A stretch of DNA of 64,000 nucleotides from Actinomycetota bacterium (GTDB lineage: Bacteria; Actinomycetota; Actinomycetes; Nanopelagicales; Nanopelagicaceae): contig JAPLBE010000004.1 in the NCBI GenBank assembly GCA_026392935.1, positions 62,001 to 126,000 on the forward strand. Direction: 5' to 3'. The position numbers were made by a program, and so were the translations under genes. Under the pieces are notes generated by a model. It searched no databases. It saw nothing but the letters and a program-made list of their open reading frames with translations, and had not been told where the DNA came from. Positions 7,265-16,816 of the stretch are shown here, piece after piece. The stretch's first letter is position 1, and every line of letters starts with the position of its first letter.

Positions 7265-8173
7265 ATGCCTACACTCGCAATTTCGGTTAAGGATTTGAGC
7301 AAGAAATATGAATCTGGATTTGCCGTTTCTCACGCGAATTTTGAAGTTCCCCTCGGAACCATCTGCGGATTTGTTGGGCCAAATGGGGCGGGCAAGACAA
7401 CCACTATTCGAATGTTGCTTGGCTTGATTTCACCAACAGGCGGAACCGCCGAGATTTTGGGTGAATCAATAAACCATCCCGAGAAATACCTTTCACAAGT
7501 CGGTGCCATGATCGAAGGCCCAGCGTTTTACCCAGCACTGTCCGGAGTTCAAAATCTAAAGGTGCTGGCAACTCTCGGCGGCTTTCCAGTTGAAAGAGTT
7601 GAAGAACTCATTACTACAGTTGGTTTAGAAGGTCGCGGCGATTCAAAGTACAAGACTTATTCGCTCGGAATGAAGCAGAGACTTGGAATTGCAGCAGCAC
7701 TGTTGCCAAATCCAAGAATACTTATTTTGGATGAACCCACCAATGGATTAGATCCTGAAGGAATCCAAGAAGTACGCGATTTGCTTAAGAAACTCGCATC
7801 GCAGGGCACCACGGTTTTTGTCTCTTCACATTTGTTGTCAGAGCTTGAACTCATCAGCGAATACATCGTGATGTTACGTAAAGGTGAAGTTGTTTTTGCA
7901 GGTCAGCTCCAAGAGTTGATGCTTTCACAGCAGCCAGTGATCCTCGTTAAAACTCAGAATCCAGCAGATCTTCAAAGAATTATTGAGATTGCAAAAGTAG
8001 ATGGTCATAACGCAACTATCAGATCTGAAGTTGCACATATCGAAGGACCCGAAAATTGGGCTGGAGTGCTTAATAAGAAAGCATTTGAAGCTGGAATTGT
8101 CATTACACAATTAGCCCCACAACTGCCAAATCTTGAAGAAACTTTCTTTGAAATGACTGGAGACCAGCGATGA
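7265..8173 (+). CDS. ABC transporter ATP-binding protein (ABC-2 exporter type)
   Basis: The product is 302 residues. It has Walker A GPNGAGKT (about 39-46), the signature YSLGMKQRLGIAAAL (about 137), Walker B ILILDEPTNGLDPEG (about 156-170) and the H-loop SSH. The C-terminal 80 residues are the accessory region seen in BcrA/YhaQ-like exporters. It energises the permease encoded next, with a 4-base ATGA overlap between the genes. The substrate is unknown; relatives move peptides, antibiotics or membrane components outward. Confidence 0.88.
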   Translation: MPTLAISVKDLSKKYESGFAVSHANFEVPLGTICGFVGPNGAGKTTTIRMLLGLISPTGGTAEILGESINHPEKYLSQVGAMIEGPAFYPALSGVQNLKVLATLGGFPVERVEELITTVGLEGRGDSKYKTYSLGMKQRLGIAAALLPNPRILILDEPTNGLDPEGIQEVRDLLKKLASQGTTVFVSSHLLSELELISEYIVMLRKGEVVFAGQLQELMLSQQPVILVKTQNPADLQRIIEIAKVDGHNATIRSEVAHIEGPENWAGVLNKKAFEAGIVITQLAPQLPNLEETFFEMTGDQR

Positions 8174-8961
8174 TCAGAGTCATTTTTGCAGAGTGGCGAA
8201 AACTGCGCAGACCAACACTTTTTCTTGGAACACTTGGTGCAGCGCTCTTCTTCACCGGACTGACCACGACTTTCCTTTATCTCATGATCGATTCAGAGCA
8301 AGGAAACTCTGATCGTGGACGCCAGGTAAGTCGTGAAGTTCTCAACCTTGCAGGTGGTTCCGTTTATGGATTTGCATCAGTTGGCGGATTATTAGGAATC
8401 ATCGCGCTCTGCGTATTCGCGGCGCAAACAGCGCAGGAGTACACATATGGAACTCTTAGAAATTTACTAGTACGTCAACCAGGAAGAGTGAGATTACTAG
8501 CTGGAAAATTAGCAGCGATGAAGATATTTGCACTCTTACTAGTTGCAATTGCAGCAATCGTGAGTGTGGGTCTTTCTGTCGCGCTAGCAGATCGCGCCAA
8601 GGTATCTACTGAGCTTTGGTTTACATCGGCTGGGTATCACGCCATTGGACAGACGCTTCTGAACGTGAGCATCTCGGTAATCTATTTCGGAATTATCGGC
8701 ATGACTCTGGGCCTACTGCTGAGATCACCAATCTCTGCAATCTCAATTGCGGTGCTATGGATTTTGATTATTGAGAATTTGATTGGGGCAGTTAAACCTG
8801 TCACTCTCGATTGGATGCCCGGCAATCAGCTCTCGGTAATTGCACAAGGTGGTAGCCCAGATGTTTCATATTCGCATGCGCTAATTCTGGGAAGTTTCTA
8901 TGTGTTTATCGGTGCGATGATTGCAACGGTTCTCTTTTCACGTAGAGATGTGGCTAACTAG
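8170..8961 (+). CDS. ABC-2 type transporter permease
   Basis: The product is 263 residues with about six membrane helices: near 17-40 (LFLGTLGAALFFTGLTTTFL), 70-90, 115-135, 160-185, 190-210 and 235-255. The N-terminal RVIFAEWRKLRRP motif is typical of ABC-2 permeases of the BcrB type. It is translationally coupled to the ATPase gene. No substrate clue is present in the neighbourhood. The gene ends 54 bases before the NlpC/P60 gene. Confidence 0.82.
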   Translation: MIRVIFAEWRKLRRPTLFLGTLGAALFFTGLTTTFLYLMIDSEQGNSDRGRQVSREVLNLAGGSVYGFASVGGLLGIIALCVFAAQTAQEYTYGTLRNLLVRQPGRVRLLAGKLAAMKIFALLLVAIAAIVSVGLSVALADRAKVSTELWFTSAGYHAIGQTLLNVSISVIYFGIIGMTLGLLLRSPISAISIAVLWILIIENLIGAVKPVTLDWMPGNQLSVIAQGGSPDVSYSHALILGSFYVFIGAMIATVLFSRRDVAN

Positions 8962-9003
8962 CGACACAGGCTCGATAGCCCGGCTTTGCAACTCTTGCTC
9001 AAT

Positions 9004-9009
9004 TATTCT
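9004..9009 (+). promoter_or_regulatory. -10 box of the NlpC/P60 gene (leaderless type)
   Basis: TATTCT, six bases (taagca), ATG at 9016. No ribosome site is present in the gap. Confidence 0.55.
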
Positions 9010-9015
9010 TAAGCA

Positions 9016-10218
9016 ATGCGTCGTCGAAATCGCCTGATTAGCCTTGCAATCATTGCAGGACTCTCTCTTTCGATGACACCTGCCATCGCAAAACCAAAAC
9101 CAACTCTGGCAGAGATTGAAGCAGCGAAGAAAGCTGAAGCAGCGAAGAAGACGGCAGCCGATGCTGCTGCTAAAAAATTAGCTGCCGCAAACTCAACTCT
9201 AAAACAATTGACTGCAAAAGCCGTTACTGCCCGGGCGCTGTATGTCAAAGCACAGAAAGAATTACAAGTAGCAACTGCTCAAGCTAGAGCAGCAGCAAAA
9301 CATGCCGCAGAGACCGCAGAAGCCGTAGCGGAAGCTCACAGAGTGATTGGCAAACTTGCAGGGAATGCTTACATTCTTGGCGGAACCATGACTGATATCG
9401 AACCGTTGCTCAACTCAAATGGTCCACAAGATTTAATTGATCAACTTTCAACTCTCAATACATTAGGTGCTCGTAACTCCACCGCACTTGTGCGATACAA
9501 AGCTGCAGAAGTTGTTGCCCGTGCCGCGAAGAAGAAAGCCGATGAAGCCAAAGCAGTGCAAGAAGCCGCAACAGCAAAAGTAGCTGCAGCGAAGAAAGTT
9601 GCAGATGAAGCGCAAACACTTCAACAACAAGAGGTAAATAAACTGCGCGCTGTACAAGACAAATTGATTAAAGATCTTGCTAAAGCAAGGAATGTTCGAA
9701 TTACTCTCGAACAACAGAGACAGCTTGCATTGCTCGAAGAGAGCCAAGCGAACACAGCAGCTACCACCATTAATCAAGCCAAGGTCTGGCCAGATAGAGG
9801 TTTCCAGGGAAGATCAACAATCCGCACATCTGAAGCTCAACGCGCTACTGCAGTTGCCTTTGCAAAAAAACAAGTGCTTGCACGAAAGCCTTACATTTGG
9901 GGATCAGAAGGTCCGAATTCATTTGACTGCTCTGGACTTGTTTACGCTGCCTATAGATCAGCAGGACTCAGTTGGCCAAACTGGGATCGCCTCAACTCTG
10001 CACTGTATGCGGGTTACACAAAACATGTGTCGTTAAATGAGTTACAGCCAGGCGATCTCCTTTTCTACTCTTATAAAGGCACAATCTCTACAATTCATCA
10101 CATCACAATTTATGCAGGTGGCGGAATGATGTGGGAAGCAAATTCCAAGGGTAAAGGGTTGTTGTACTCAAATATTTACAGCGTAAAAGGCCTTATGCCA
10201 TTTGGTGGCCGGGTCTAG
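9016..10218 (+). CDS. Secreted NlpC/P60 peptidoglycan endopeptidase with coiled-coil N-terminus
   Basis: The product is 400 residues. A signal peptide (LISLAIIAGLSLSMTPAIA) is followed by a long Ala/Lys/Glu-rich coiled coil (about 30-255). A C-terminal NlpC/P60 domain has the catalytic cysteine in SFDCSGLVYAAYRSAG (about 302) and the catalytic histidine in IHHITIYAGGG (about 365). The family cuts D-Glu-DAP type bonds in stem peptides. The coiled coil plus C-terminal hydrolase arrangement is that of actinobacterial RipA/RipC cell-separation hydrolases, whose coiled coil is controlled by FtsEX or auto-inhibits. Assignment to Rip is inference. The gene directly precedes tilS. Confidence 0.85.
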   Translation: MRRRNRLISLAIIAGLSLSMTPAIAKPKPTLAEIEAAKKAEAAKKTAADAAAKKLAAANSTLKQLTAKAVTARALYVKAQKELQVATAQARAAAKHAAETAEAVAEAHRVIGKLAGNAYILGGTMTDIEPLLNSNGPQDLIDQLSTLNTLGARNSTALVRYKAAEVVARAAKKKADEAKAVQEAATAKVAAAKKVADEAQTLQQQEVNKLRAVQDKLIKDLAKARNVRITLEQQRQLALLEESQANTAATTINQAKVWPDRGFQGRSTIRTSEAQRATAVAFAKKQVLARKPYIWGSEGPNSFDCSGLVYAAYRSAGLSWPNWDRLNSALYAGYTKHVSLNELQPGDLLFYSYKGTISTIHHITIYAGGGMMWEANSKGKGLLYSNIYSVKGLMPFGGRV

Positions 10219-10221
10219 TCT
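10216..10221 (+). promoter_or_regulatory. -10 box of tilS (leaderless type)
   Basis: TAGTCT, six bases (tactcc), ATG at 10228. The box overlaps the stop codon of the preceding hydrolase gene. Confidence 0.5.
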
Positions 10222-10227
10222 TACTCC

Positions 10228-11187
10228 ATGACCGATGCAATTGTTGAGATTCGCAACGCTGTAAAAGCGCAACTTGCAAAACTTGAACCGGGGGATTCAG
10301 TTCTCGTTGCAGTCTCGGGTGGTGCCGATTCTCTTGCACTCGCATACGCAGTTTTGAAAGAGAGTGAAACGAATGCAATCCGTGTCCAAGCTGTAACAAT
10401 TGATCATCAACTTCAAGATAATTCAGGACAACAAGCGGAGAATGCTTCACAACAGCTATACGCAATGGGATATACAAAAGTTTTCATTGAGAAAGTTGAA
10501 GTGACTACAGAGTCAGGTATTGAAGCTGGTGCTCGTAGTGCAAGATATAAAGCAATTTCTACATGGGCCGAAAAAGAAAAGATTACAAAAGTTTTCTTAG
10601 GTCACACAAGAGATGATCAAGCAGAAACCGTTCTTCTTGGCTTAGCCCGTGGGTCAGGTACGCGATCGATGTCAGGGATGGCAATTGATAATGGTTTATT
10701 TGTTCGACCACTACTTTCAATTACACGTGAAGAAACTGAGAAAGCATGCGCTGAGTTAAATCTAAAGGTGTGGAATGACCCTCACAATTTCAATACAGAA
10801 TTTTCGCGAGTTAAAGTTCGATTACATGTTTTGCCAGCGTTGGAAGAAAACCTTGGCCCAGGAATTTCCGCAGCTCTTGCTCGCTCTGCAGCGCTGCTAC
10901 GTGACGACGCAGATGCCTTAGATGCCATTGCTCAGCAAGAAGCAGCCCAGCTAAATCTCTCAGATCTAGATTGCGAGAAGTTATCTGCCCTTCCTCGCGC
11001 CATTCGGACTCGCATTTTGCGGACCGCTTTGTACTCATCAGGAGCCCCTTCAGGCTCAATTTCAGCGGACCATGTGGCAAGCGTTGAGGCGCTGGTCACG
11101 TCATGGCACGGTCAAGGGGCGCTGAGCTTGCCGGGCGGTGTGAAGGTTGAGCGAATTTCGGGCAGACTTTCGCTCTCAAACCCGTAA
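10228..11187 (+). CDS. tilS: tRNA(Ile)-lysidine synthetase
   Basis: An N-type ATP pyrophosphatase of 319 residues that attaches lysine to C34 of tRNA-Ile(CAU), an essential step in decoding AUA. The PP-loop VAVSGGADSLALAYAV sits at about residue 28-43, with the family segments GHTRDDQAETVLLGLARGSG and FVRPLLSITREE after it. It has the short single C-terminal extension usual in Actinobacteria (E. coli TilS is about 430). It begins the series tilS-hpt-ftsH-fol, the same order as in mycobacteria. Confidence 0.93.
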   Translation: MTDAIVEIRNAVKAQLAKLEPGDSVLVAVSGGADSLALAYAVLKESETNAIRVQAVTIDHQLQDNSGQQAENASQQLYAMGYTKVFIEKVEVTTESGIEAGARSARYKAISTWAEKEKITKVFLGHTRDDQAETVLLGLARGSGTRSMSGMAIDNGLFVRPLLSITREETEKACAELNLKVWNDPHNFNTEFSRVKVRLHVLPALEENLGPGISAALARSAALLRDDADALDAIAQQEAAQLNLSDLDCEKLSALPRAIRTRILRTALYSSGAPSGSISADHVASVEALVTSWHGQGALSLPGGVKVERISGRLSLSNP

Positions 11188-11220
11188 GACTCAATGAAGT
11201 AAGACCTAGGAGCTCACCCA

Positions 11221-11772
11221 GTGGATCTAGCAACAGTTGGAACAGATGTTGAAAAGGTTATTGCAACTGAAGAAGAACTTGCTGCAAAGATTTCCGAGTT
11301 AGCCGCACGCGTTGATGCTGACTACAAAGATAAGAATGTTTTGCTTGTCGGAGTACTTAAAGGTGCAATCATGGCGATGGCAGATCTCACTCGAGCGATG
11401 CAATCACATATTGAAATGGACTGGATGGCAGTTTCTTCTTATGGGTCAGGAACGAAGTCAAGTGGCGTAGTACGAATTTTGAAAGATTTAGATCGAGATA
11501 TCACTGGTCGCCACGTACTGATTGTTGAAGACATCGTTGATACTGGACTCACTCTTTCTTGGTTGAAAGCAAACTTGTTTTCACGCGGTGCAGCATCTGT
11601 TGAAATTCTTGCAATTCTTCGCAAGCCAGAGGCAGCAAAAGTTGAAGTTGAAGTGAAGTACGTTGGATTTGATATTCCAAAAGAGTTTGTAGTCGGATAC
11701 GGTCTTGATTTTGATGAGAAGTATCGCAACCTTTCATTTATTGGCGTGCTCGCGAAGCACATGTACTCATAA
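11221..11772 (+). CDS. hpt: Hypoxanthine phosphoribosyltransferase
   Basis: The product is 183 residues. The PRPP-binding loop VLIVEDIVDTGLTLSWL lies at about 100-116, and LLVGVLKGAIMAMADLTRA contributes the pyrophosphate loop. It salvages hypoxanthine and guanine to IMP and GMP. The start is GTG at 11221 with a GGAG ribosome site. It lies between tilS and ftsH in the conserved actinobacterial order, eight bases before ftsH. Confidence 0.93.
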   Translation: MDLATVGTDVEKVIATEEELAAKISELAARVDADYKDKNVLLVGVLKGAIMAMADLTRAMQSHIEMDWMAVSSYGSGTKSSGVVRILKDLDRDITGRHVLIVEDIVDTGLTLSWLKANLFSRGAASVEILAILRKPEAAKVEVEVKYVGFDIPKEFVVGYGLDFDEKYRNLSFIGVLAKHMYS

Positions 11773-11780
11773 GGATTGAT

Positions 11781-13829
11781 ATGACTTCCCAAAAACCAGA
11801 GAACAAATCAATCCTTAGTAAGTTTAAGAAATCACCAAAAACTAGCGACGTCCCAAAAACTCGTGCACAAAAAATATTTAGAGGGCCACTTTTCTGGATT
11901 GTTGTAGCAATTTTCGCTGTCTCTGTTTTTGGCCAAATCACTAGTGCAGCGAATCGCTACACAGAAATCAAAACCTCACAAGCAATTGATGCTATTTCAA
12001 AGTCACAAGTGGAATCAGCTGTTTTGATTGACAAAAACCAGCGAATCAAATTGATTTTAAGTGGCGGAAACACAATAAAGGGCTCTACAAAAGTAGAAGC
12101 GTCTTACATTGCTCGCCAGGAGCCGACGCTCATTGATGCGCTGACTGCAAACCCACCTTCAAAAGGCTGGACTGTTGATGTTCCAAAGCAGTCCTGGCTC
12201 ACTACTTTCCTTTTTAGCTTTGGTCCAATTCTGATTATTGGCTTGCTCTTCTTCTTGATGATGAGCCAAGCACAAGGTGGAAATCGCGTATTTTCCTTTG
12301 GAAAATCTCGTGCGAAATTACAGAACAATGACGTTCCACAAAATACTTTTGATGACGTTGCGGGCGCAGATGAGGCAATCGCAGAACTTGAAGAAATTAA
12401 AGACTTCCTCGCAGATCCAGCTAGATATGCACTACTCGGAGCAAAGATTCCTAAAGGAGTTCTTCTTTATGGTCCTCCAGGTACAGGAAAAACTCTTCTC
12501 GCTCGCGCTGTAGCTGGAGAAGCGAAAGTTCCCTTTTACTCAATCTCAGGATCTGACTTTGTTGAAATGTTTGTAGGAGTTGGCGCAGCGAGAGTTCGAG
12601 ATTTATTCACTCAAGCAAAGGCACATGCTCCGGCCATTGTCTTTGTTGACGAAATTGATGCAGTTGGTCGTCAACGAGGCGCTGGAATGGGTGGGGGACA
12701 CGATGAACGTGAACAAACACTTAACCAACTTTTGGTGGAGATGGATGGTTTCGAAGCAAACGGACAAGTAATTTTAATTGCTGCAACAAACCGTCCCGAT
12801 GTTTTAGATCCTGCGCTGCTTCGCCCTGGTCGTTTTGACCGACAAATACCAGTTGAGAGACCTGACCTTAAAGGTCGTGAAGATATTCTTAAAGTGCATG
12901 CAAAGAACAAGCCAATTTCAAAAGAAGTTGAATTGATTGCGTATGCACGTAGAACTCCAGGATTTACAGGAGCGGATCTGGCAAACGTTCTTAACGAAGC
13001 AGCACTCTTAAGCGCACGTGAAGGTCATAAAACTATTGGGAATCTGCAGATTGATGAAGCTATCGATCGCGTAATGGCGGGGCCACAACGTAAATCTCGC
13101 TTGATGTCAGAAGATGAACGTCGCGTGACCGCCTATCACGAAGCAGGTCATGCACTTGTGGCTCATGCACTTCCGCACACAGATCCAGTTCACAAAATTA
13201 CAATCATGCCTCGCGGTCGAGCACTTGGGTACACAATGGTTTTACCTGATGAAGATAAGTACTCAACTACTCGTAATCAATTACTTGATCAATTGGCATA
13301 TTCACTTGGTGGACGTGCAGCCGAAGAACTGATCTTCCATGATCCTTCAACTGGCGCCTCGAATGACATTGAAAAGGCGACAGCACTTGCGCGTGCAATG
13401 GTTACTCAATACGGCATGACTGAGGCGATTGGAGCCATCAAACTAGGCAGCGATTCTTCACAGCCGTTTATGGGAAGAGATTATGGGCATCAGCGCGACT
13501 ACTCTGAAAACGTTGCTGCAATTGTTGATTCTGAAATTCGCACCATGATTGAAAATGCTCATCAAGAAGCTTTTGATATTCTCGAAGCGAATCGAACCAT
13601 CTTGGATGAGATGGTTATCAAACTTCTAGAGAAAGAAACTCTTAATAAAGAAGAGATTGCCGAGATATTCACACACGTTAAGTCTTGGCCAAACCGACCA
13701 GCATGGACAGGTTCAGAGACGCGAATTCCGTCAACACGACCACCAGTAGATATTCCTGAGCGAATTCTTCCTGCAGAAACAGATGCTCCAAAGAAAGCGC
13801 GAAGAGTTAAGAAAGCAACAACCGAGTGA
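11781..13829 (+). CDS. ftsH: ATP-dependent zinc metalloprotease FtsH
   Basis: A membrane AAA+ protease of 682 residues. Two membrane helices (about 35-55 and 140-162) flank an extracytoplasmic domain. The AAA domain has Walker A GPPGTGKT (about 231-238), Walker [14 protein letters not shown] and the second region of homology [19 protein letters not shown]. The protease domain has the zinc motif HEAGH (about 455). It degrades membrane and some cytosolic proteins. The C-terminal tail (about 640-682) is charged and low in complexity. AAGGA precedes the ATG. The last four bases overlap folE (GTGA). Confidence 0.96.
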   Translation: MTSQKPENKSILSKFKKSPKTSDVPKTRAQKIFRGPLFWIVVAIFAVSVFGQITSAANRYTEIKTSQAIDAISKSQVESAVLIDKNQRIKLILSGGNTIKGSTKVEASYIARQEPTLIDALTANPPSKGWTVDVPKQSWLTTFLFSFGPILIIGLLFFLMMSQAQGGNRVFSFGKSRAKLQNNDVPQNTFDDVAGADEAIAELEEIKDFLADPARYALLGAKIPKGVLLYGPPGTGKTLLARAVAGEAKVPFYSISGSDFVEMFVGVGAARVRDLFTQAKAHAPAIVFVDEIDAVGRQRGAGMGGGHDEREQTLNQLLVEMDGFEANGQVILIAATNRPDVLDPALLRPGRFDRQIPVERPDLKGREDILKVHAKNKPISKEVELIAYARRTPGFTGADLANVLNEAALLSAREGHKTIGNLQIDEAIDRVMAGPQRKSRLMSEDERRVTAYHEAGHALVAHALPHTDPVHKITIMPRGRALGYTMVLPDEDKYSTTRNQLLDQLAYSLGGRAAEELIFHDPSTGASNDIEKATALARAMVTQYGMTEAIGAIKLGSDSSQPFMGRDYGHQRDYSENVAAIVDSEIRTMIENAHQEAFDILEANRTILDEMVIKLLEKETLNKEEIAEIFTHVKSWPNRPAWTGSETRIPSTRPPVDIPERILPAETDAPKKARRVKKATTE

Positions 13830-14437
13830 CCGAAATTTCTTCAGTCTCAATGGGTCCAGGTGATGGACGTGCTTCACATCCCTACGATCAAGTGCGCGCC
13901 GAGAAAGCTGTTCGCGAACTGCTATTAGCACTTGGTGAAGACCCGGATCGTGATGGATTGAAAGATACTCCGGCACGAGTTGCTCGAGCATTTAAAGAGA
14001 ACTTTGAAGGGTTGTGGCAGAAGCCTGAAGATGTCCTCACAACTACTTTCGATATCGGACACGAAGAGTTAGTAATCATTCGTGACATCGAAGTGTTTTC
14101 ACATTGTGAACATCACTTAACTCCATTTCACGGAGTAGCTCACGTCGGTTATATCCCAAGTGGCAAAATCACGGGTTTATCTAAAGTGGCTCGCTTAGTT
14201 GATCTTTTTGCGCGTCGCCCACAAGTGCAAGAGAGATTAACTACGCAAATTGCCGATGCGCTTGTTGAAATTTTGAAACCAATGGGAGTAATTGTGATTA
14301 TTGACTGCGAACACTTGTGTATGTCAATGCGTGGAGTACGTAAATCTCGCGCACGCACAACTACTTCTGCAGTTCGTGGAGTTCTTCGCGATGCGGCAAC
14401 ACGAGCAGAAGCAATAAGTCTCATTACGAATCGATAA
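13826..14437 (+). CDS. folE: GTP cyclohydrolase I
   Basis: An enzyme of 203 residues converting GTP to dihydroneopterin triphosphate, the first step of folate synthesis. The zinc ligands are seen in [13 protein letters not shown] and [11 protein letters not shown], and [13 protein letters not shown] is family-typical. The likely start is GTG at 13826, overlapping the ftsH stop codon (translation coupling). It leads the folE-P-B-K series, which supplies most of the pterin branch in one operon. Confidence 0.95.
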   Translation: MTEISSVSMGPGDGRASHPYDQVRAEKAVRELLLALGEDPDRDGLKDTPARVARAFKENFEGLWQKPEDVLTTTFDIGHEELVIIRDIEVFSHCEHHLTPFHGVAHVGYIPSGKITGLSKVARLVDLFARRPQVQERLTTQIADALVEILKPMGVIVIIDCEHLCMSMRGVRKSRARTTTSAVRGVLRDAATRAEAISLITNR

Positions 14438-14443
14438 ATAATT

Positions 14444-15199
14444 ATGCTCGTAATGGGAATACTCAATGTCACTCCCGATTCATTTGCAGATGGTGGAATT
14501 AACTTTGATGTAAATACTGCAATCGCCCGTGGCCGACAGATGGCGGCAGAAGGTGCGAACATTATTGATGTTGGTGGTGAATCCACTAGACCAGGCGCCG
14601 ATCGAGTAACTCCAGAAGAAGAACAAGCGCGTGTAATCCCTGTTGTTAAGGCACTCGCCGAAGATGGTTTCCAGGTAAGCATCGACACAATGCACGCAGA
14701 GACCGCTCGATTAGCGGTGCAAGCGGGTGCAACGATTATTAACGATGTGAGCGGAGGAGCTGCTGATCCACAGATGTTTGCAACAGTTGCAGAACTAAAG
14801 TGCACCTACATTCTGATGCATTGGCGCGGACATTCAAAAGTAATGAACTCAAAAGCAGTTTATGGTGATGTTGTTTCTGAAGTTATCTCAGAAGTTTTGG
14901 CACAGGTAGGAAAAGCTGTGCTGGCAGGAGTTGGGAGAGAAAGATTGGTTATTGATCCTGGTATCGGATTTGCTAAGGATGCCGATCACAATTGGGAAAT
15001 TCTTAGACGACTTGATGAATTCACAGAGTTAGGTTTCCCAGTACTAATCGGCCACTCTCGCAAACGATTCCTAGGCGGAGCAGAACCATCAGATCGTGAG
15101 GCGTCAACTGTAGAAGTTACCAAGAGCCTTGTTGGAAGAGGTATTTGGGGAGTTAGAGTTCACGGTGTGAAGGCAAATGTTGAGGCGATACGTTCATGA
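14444..15199 (+). CDS. folP: Dihydropteroate synthase
   Basis: The product is 251 residues. It joins p-aminobenzoate to hydroxymethyl-dihydropterin diphosphate. Signatures are MGILNVTPDSFADGG at the N-terminus, DVGGESTRPGA (about 45), SIDTMHAETA and LIGHSRKRFLGG (about 200). The N-terminus is very short before the first beta strand; an ATG three codons in (14453) is an alternative start. It overlaps folB by 4 bases. It is the sulfonamide target in other bacteria. Confidence 0.94.
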   Translation: MLVMGILNVTPDSFADGGINFDVNTAIARGRQMAAEGANIIDVGGESTRPGADRVTPEEEQARVIPVVKALAEDGFQVSIDTMHAETARLAVQAGATIINDVSGGAADPQMFATVAELKCTYILMHWRGHSKVMNSKAVYGDVVSEVISEVLAQVGKAVLAGVGRERLVIDPGIGFAKDADHNWEILRRLDEFTELGFPVLIGHSRKRFLGGAEPSDREASTVEVTKSLVGRGIWGVRVHGVKANVEAIRS

Positions 15200-15552
15200 G
15201 TGATCTCATTGAGTTAAAAGGAATCTGGGGTTTTGGATACCACGGAGTTTTCGACCATGAAGCAAAGAACGGGCAAGATTTTTTTGTAGATGTCTCAATG
15301 TATTGCGATCTTTCACAAGCCTCTAGGACAGATGATTTAACTGACACAGTAGATTACGGCGCAATTACTGATCTAGTTGTTCAGGAAATAACTGGCGAGC
15401 GAGTCCAACTTATTGAAAAATTAGCGGGGAGAATTGCAGAGAAGATAAAGAGCACGTATCCACGTGTTGAAAATATTTCTGTCACGGTTCATAAACCTAA
15501 AGCACCCGTTTCATCTGAAGTTGCAGATATCTCAGTCACAATAAACCGATGA
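15196..15552 (+). CDS. folB: Dihydroneopterin aldolase
   Basis: A small enzyme of 118 residues that makes hydroxymethyl-dihydropterin. The features are GIWGFGYHGVFDHEAKNGQD (about 9-28, the family's H/YGV-x-x-E-x-x-G-Q motif), TVDYGAI (about 51) and LIEKLAGRIAEKI with the catalytic lysine (about 76). Both ends overlap neighbours by 4 bases (folP, folK), so its translation is coupled to the folate genes. Confidence 0.92.
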   Translation: MSDLIELKGIWGFGYHGVFDHEAKNGQDFFVDVSMYCDLSQASRTDDLTDTVDYGAITDLVVQEITGERVQLIEKLAGRIAEKIKSTYPRVENISVTVHKPKAPVSSEVADISVTINR

Positions 15553-15995
15553 AAGCTGTTGTCGCACTTGGCGCAAATATTGTTAGCCCACAAGAACAAA
15601 TCGAGCTCGCACTAGCTCTGCTTAAGGAATCAACTGATGTGCTGGCGGTTTCAAGCTTGTATGTAACGAGACCAGTAGGTGGGCCAGAACAACCTGATTA
15701 CATCAATGCTGTATGCACGTTAGAAAGTGACTTGCCTGCAGCAGACCTTCTCTCACTTCTTCATGGAATTGAAAAAACTCTTGGAAGAGAGAGACATGAG
15801 CATTGGGGACCCAGAACCATTGATCTGGATCTGATTCAATATGGAAATATTCTCAGTAGCGCTGCCGAACTAGAACTACCTCATCCACGTGCGCATGAGA
15901 GAAGATTTGTTTTAGAACCTTGGTTAGAAATCGAACCTGAGGCACTTCTGCTTACTCACGGCAAAGTCAGAGACCTTTTGGAGCAATTGCCTTAA
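15549..15995 (+). CDS. folK: 6-hydroxymethyl-dihydropterin pyrophosphokinase (HPPK)
   Basis: The product is 148 residues. It phosphorylates hydroxymethyl-dihydropterin for FolP. Motifs are the N-terminal ALGANI, YVTRPVGGPEQPDYINAV and the HPPK signature RERHEHWGPRTIDLDLIQYG (about 79-98), followed by LPHPRAHERRFVLEP. It closes the folate cluster. Fifty bases of spacer lie before panC. The small membrane protein gene that usually follows folK in mycobacteria is absent. Confidence 0.94.
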   Translation: MKAVVALGANIVSPQEQIELALALLKESTDVLAVSSLYVTRPVGGPEQPDYINAVCTLESDLPAADLLSLLHGIEKTLGRERHEHWGPRTIDLDLIQYGNILSSAAELELPHPRAHERRFVLEPWLEIEPEALLLTHGKVRDLLEQLP

Positions 15996-16045
15996 CGCTT
16001 TAGACTTTACCTACTGCCCGCCCGGTACCTGAAAGGACTGGAGCC

Positions 16046-16816
16046 ATGAAAGTAGTAACTAGCGCCACTGACCTTCCTTCAGGCTGCGCATATGTTCCTA
16101 CGATGGGCGCACTACATGCAGGTCACGCTTCACTTTTTCAGATTGCAAAACGAAATGGTGAAAACGTTGTCGCAAGTATTTTCATTAACCCACTTCAATT
16201 TGAAAATGAAGAAGATCTAATTAAATACCCCAAAACTCCCGATGCAGATATTGAAATTGCACAGAATTCTGGAGTTACTCATTTATGGTTTCCGCGCAGA
16301 GAAGAAATTTATCCCGAAGGATTTAACTTAGTAAAAGCTAGCCCTATCTCCAAACTTTATGAAGGCGCCTCACGTGCAGGACACTTCGACGGTGTTGTCA
16401 CTGTCGTTCGTAGACTTTTCGACTTGGTGAAGCCGAAACTTGCAGTATTCGGTGAGAAAGATTTTCAGCAATTGAAGTTGGTAGAAGAGATTGCTGCTGA
16501 TGTATCAATAGTGAGAGCACCAACAATTCGTGAATCAGATGGATTAGCAATGTCATCTCGCAATATTCGTCTCTCGACAGAGGGTCGTGCAGCTGCGCCA
16601 ATTATTTACCAAGCGTTATCGACTGCAACGTCCGAGAAGGAATTGCGCGAAATTCTGAGTGCGCAACCACTGCTGACAGTCGACTACGCAGATTTCATCG
16701 ACGAAGAAACCTTCTTACCCGCACAGCCGGATACTCAAAAGGTGCGTGCGCTAGTCGCTGGCTGGATTAATGGGGTGCGTTTGATTGACAATATGCAGAT
16801 GGTGAAGCGCGCATGA
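16046..16816 (+). CDS. panC: Pantothenate synthetase
   Basis: A ligase of 256 residues joining beta-alanine and pantoate with ATP. The nucleotide-binding motif is PTMGALHAGHASLF (about 18-31, HxGH), then FINPLQF, FGEKDFQQL (about 138) and a KMSKS-like AMSSRN. It is a little shorter than E. coli PanC (283), with the reduction in the C-terminal domain. A GGAG ribosome site precedes the ATG. It overlaps nadB by 4 bases. panB and panD are not in the window. Confidence 0.93.
   Translation: MKVVTSATDLPSGCAYVPTMGALHAGHASLFQIAKRNGENVVASIFINPLQFENEEDLIKYPKTPDADIEIAQNSGVTHLWFPRREEIYPEGFNLVKASPISKLYEGASRAGHFDGVVTVVRRLFDLVKPKLAVFGEKDFQQLKLVEEIAADVSIVRAPTIRESDGLAMSSRNIRLSTEGRAAAPIIYQALSTATSEKELREILSAQPLLTVDYADFIDEETFLPAQPDTQKVRALVAGWINGVRLIDNMQMVKRA

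Noticed and set aside
14149-14805. Long antisense open frame opposite folE and folP
   Set aside because: Its translation is low in complexity and unlike any family, and both opposite genes are certain. It is a shadow of their codon use.
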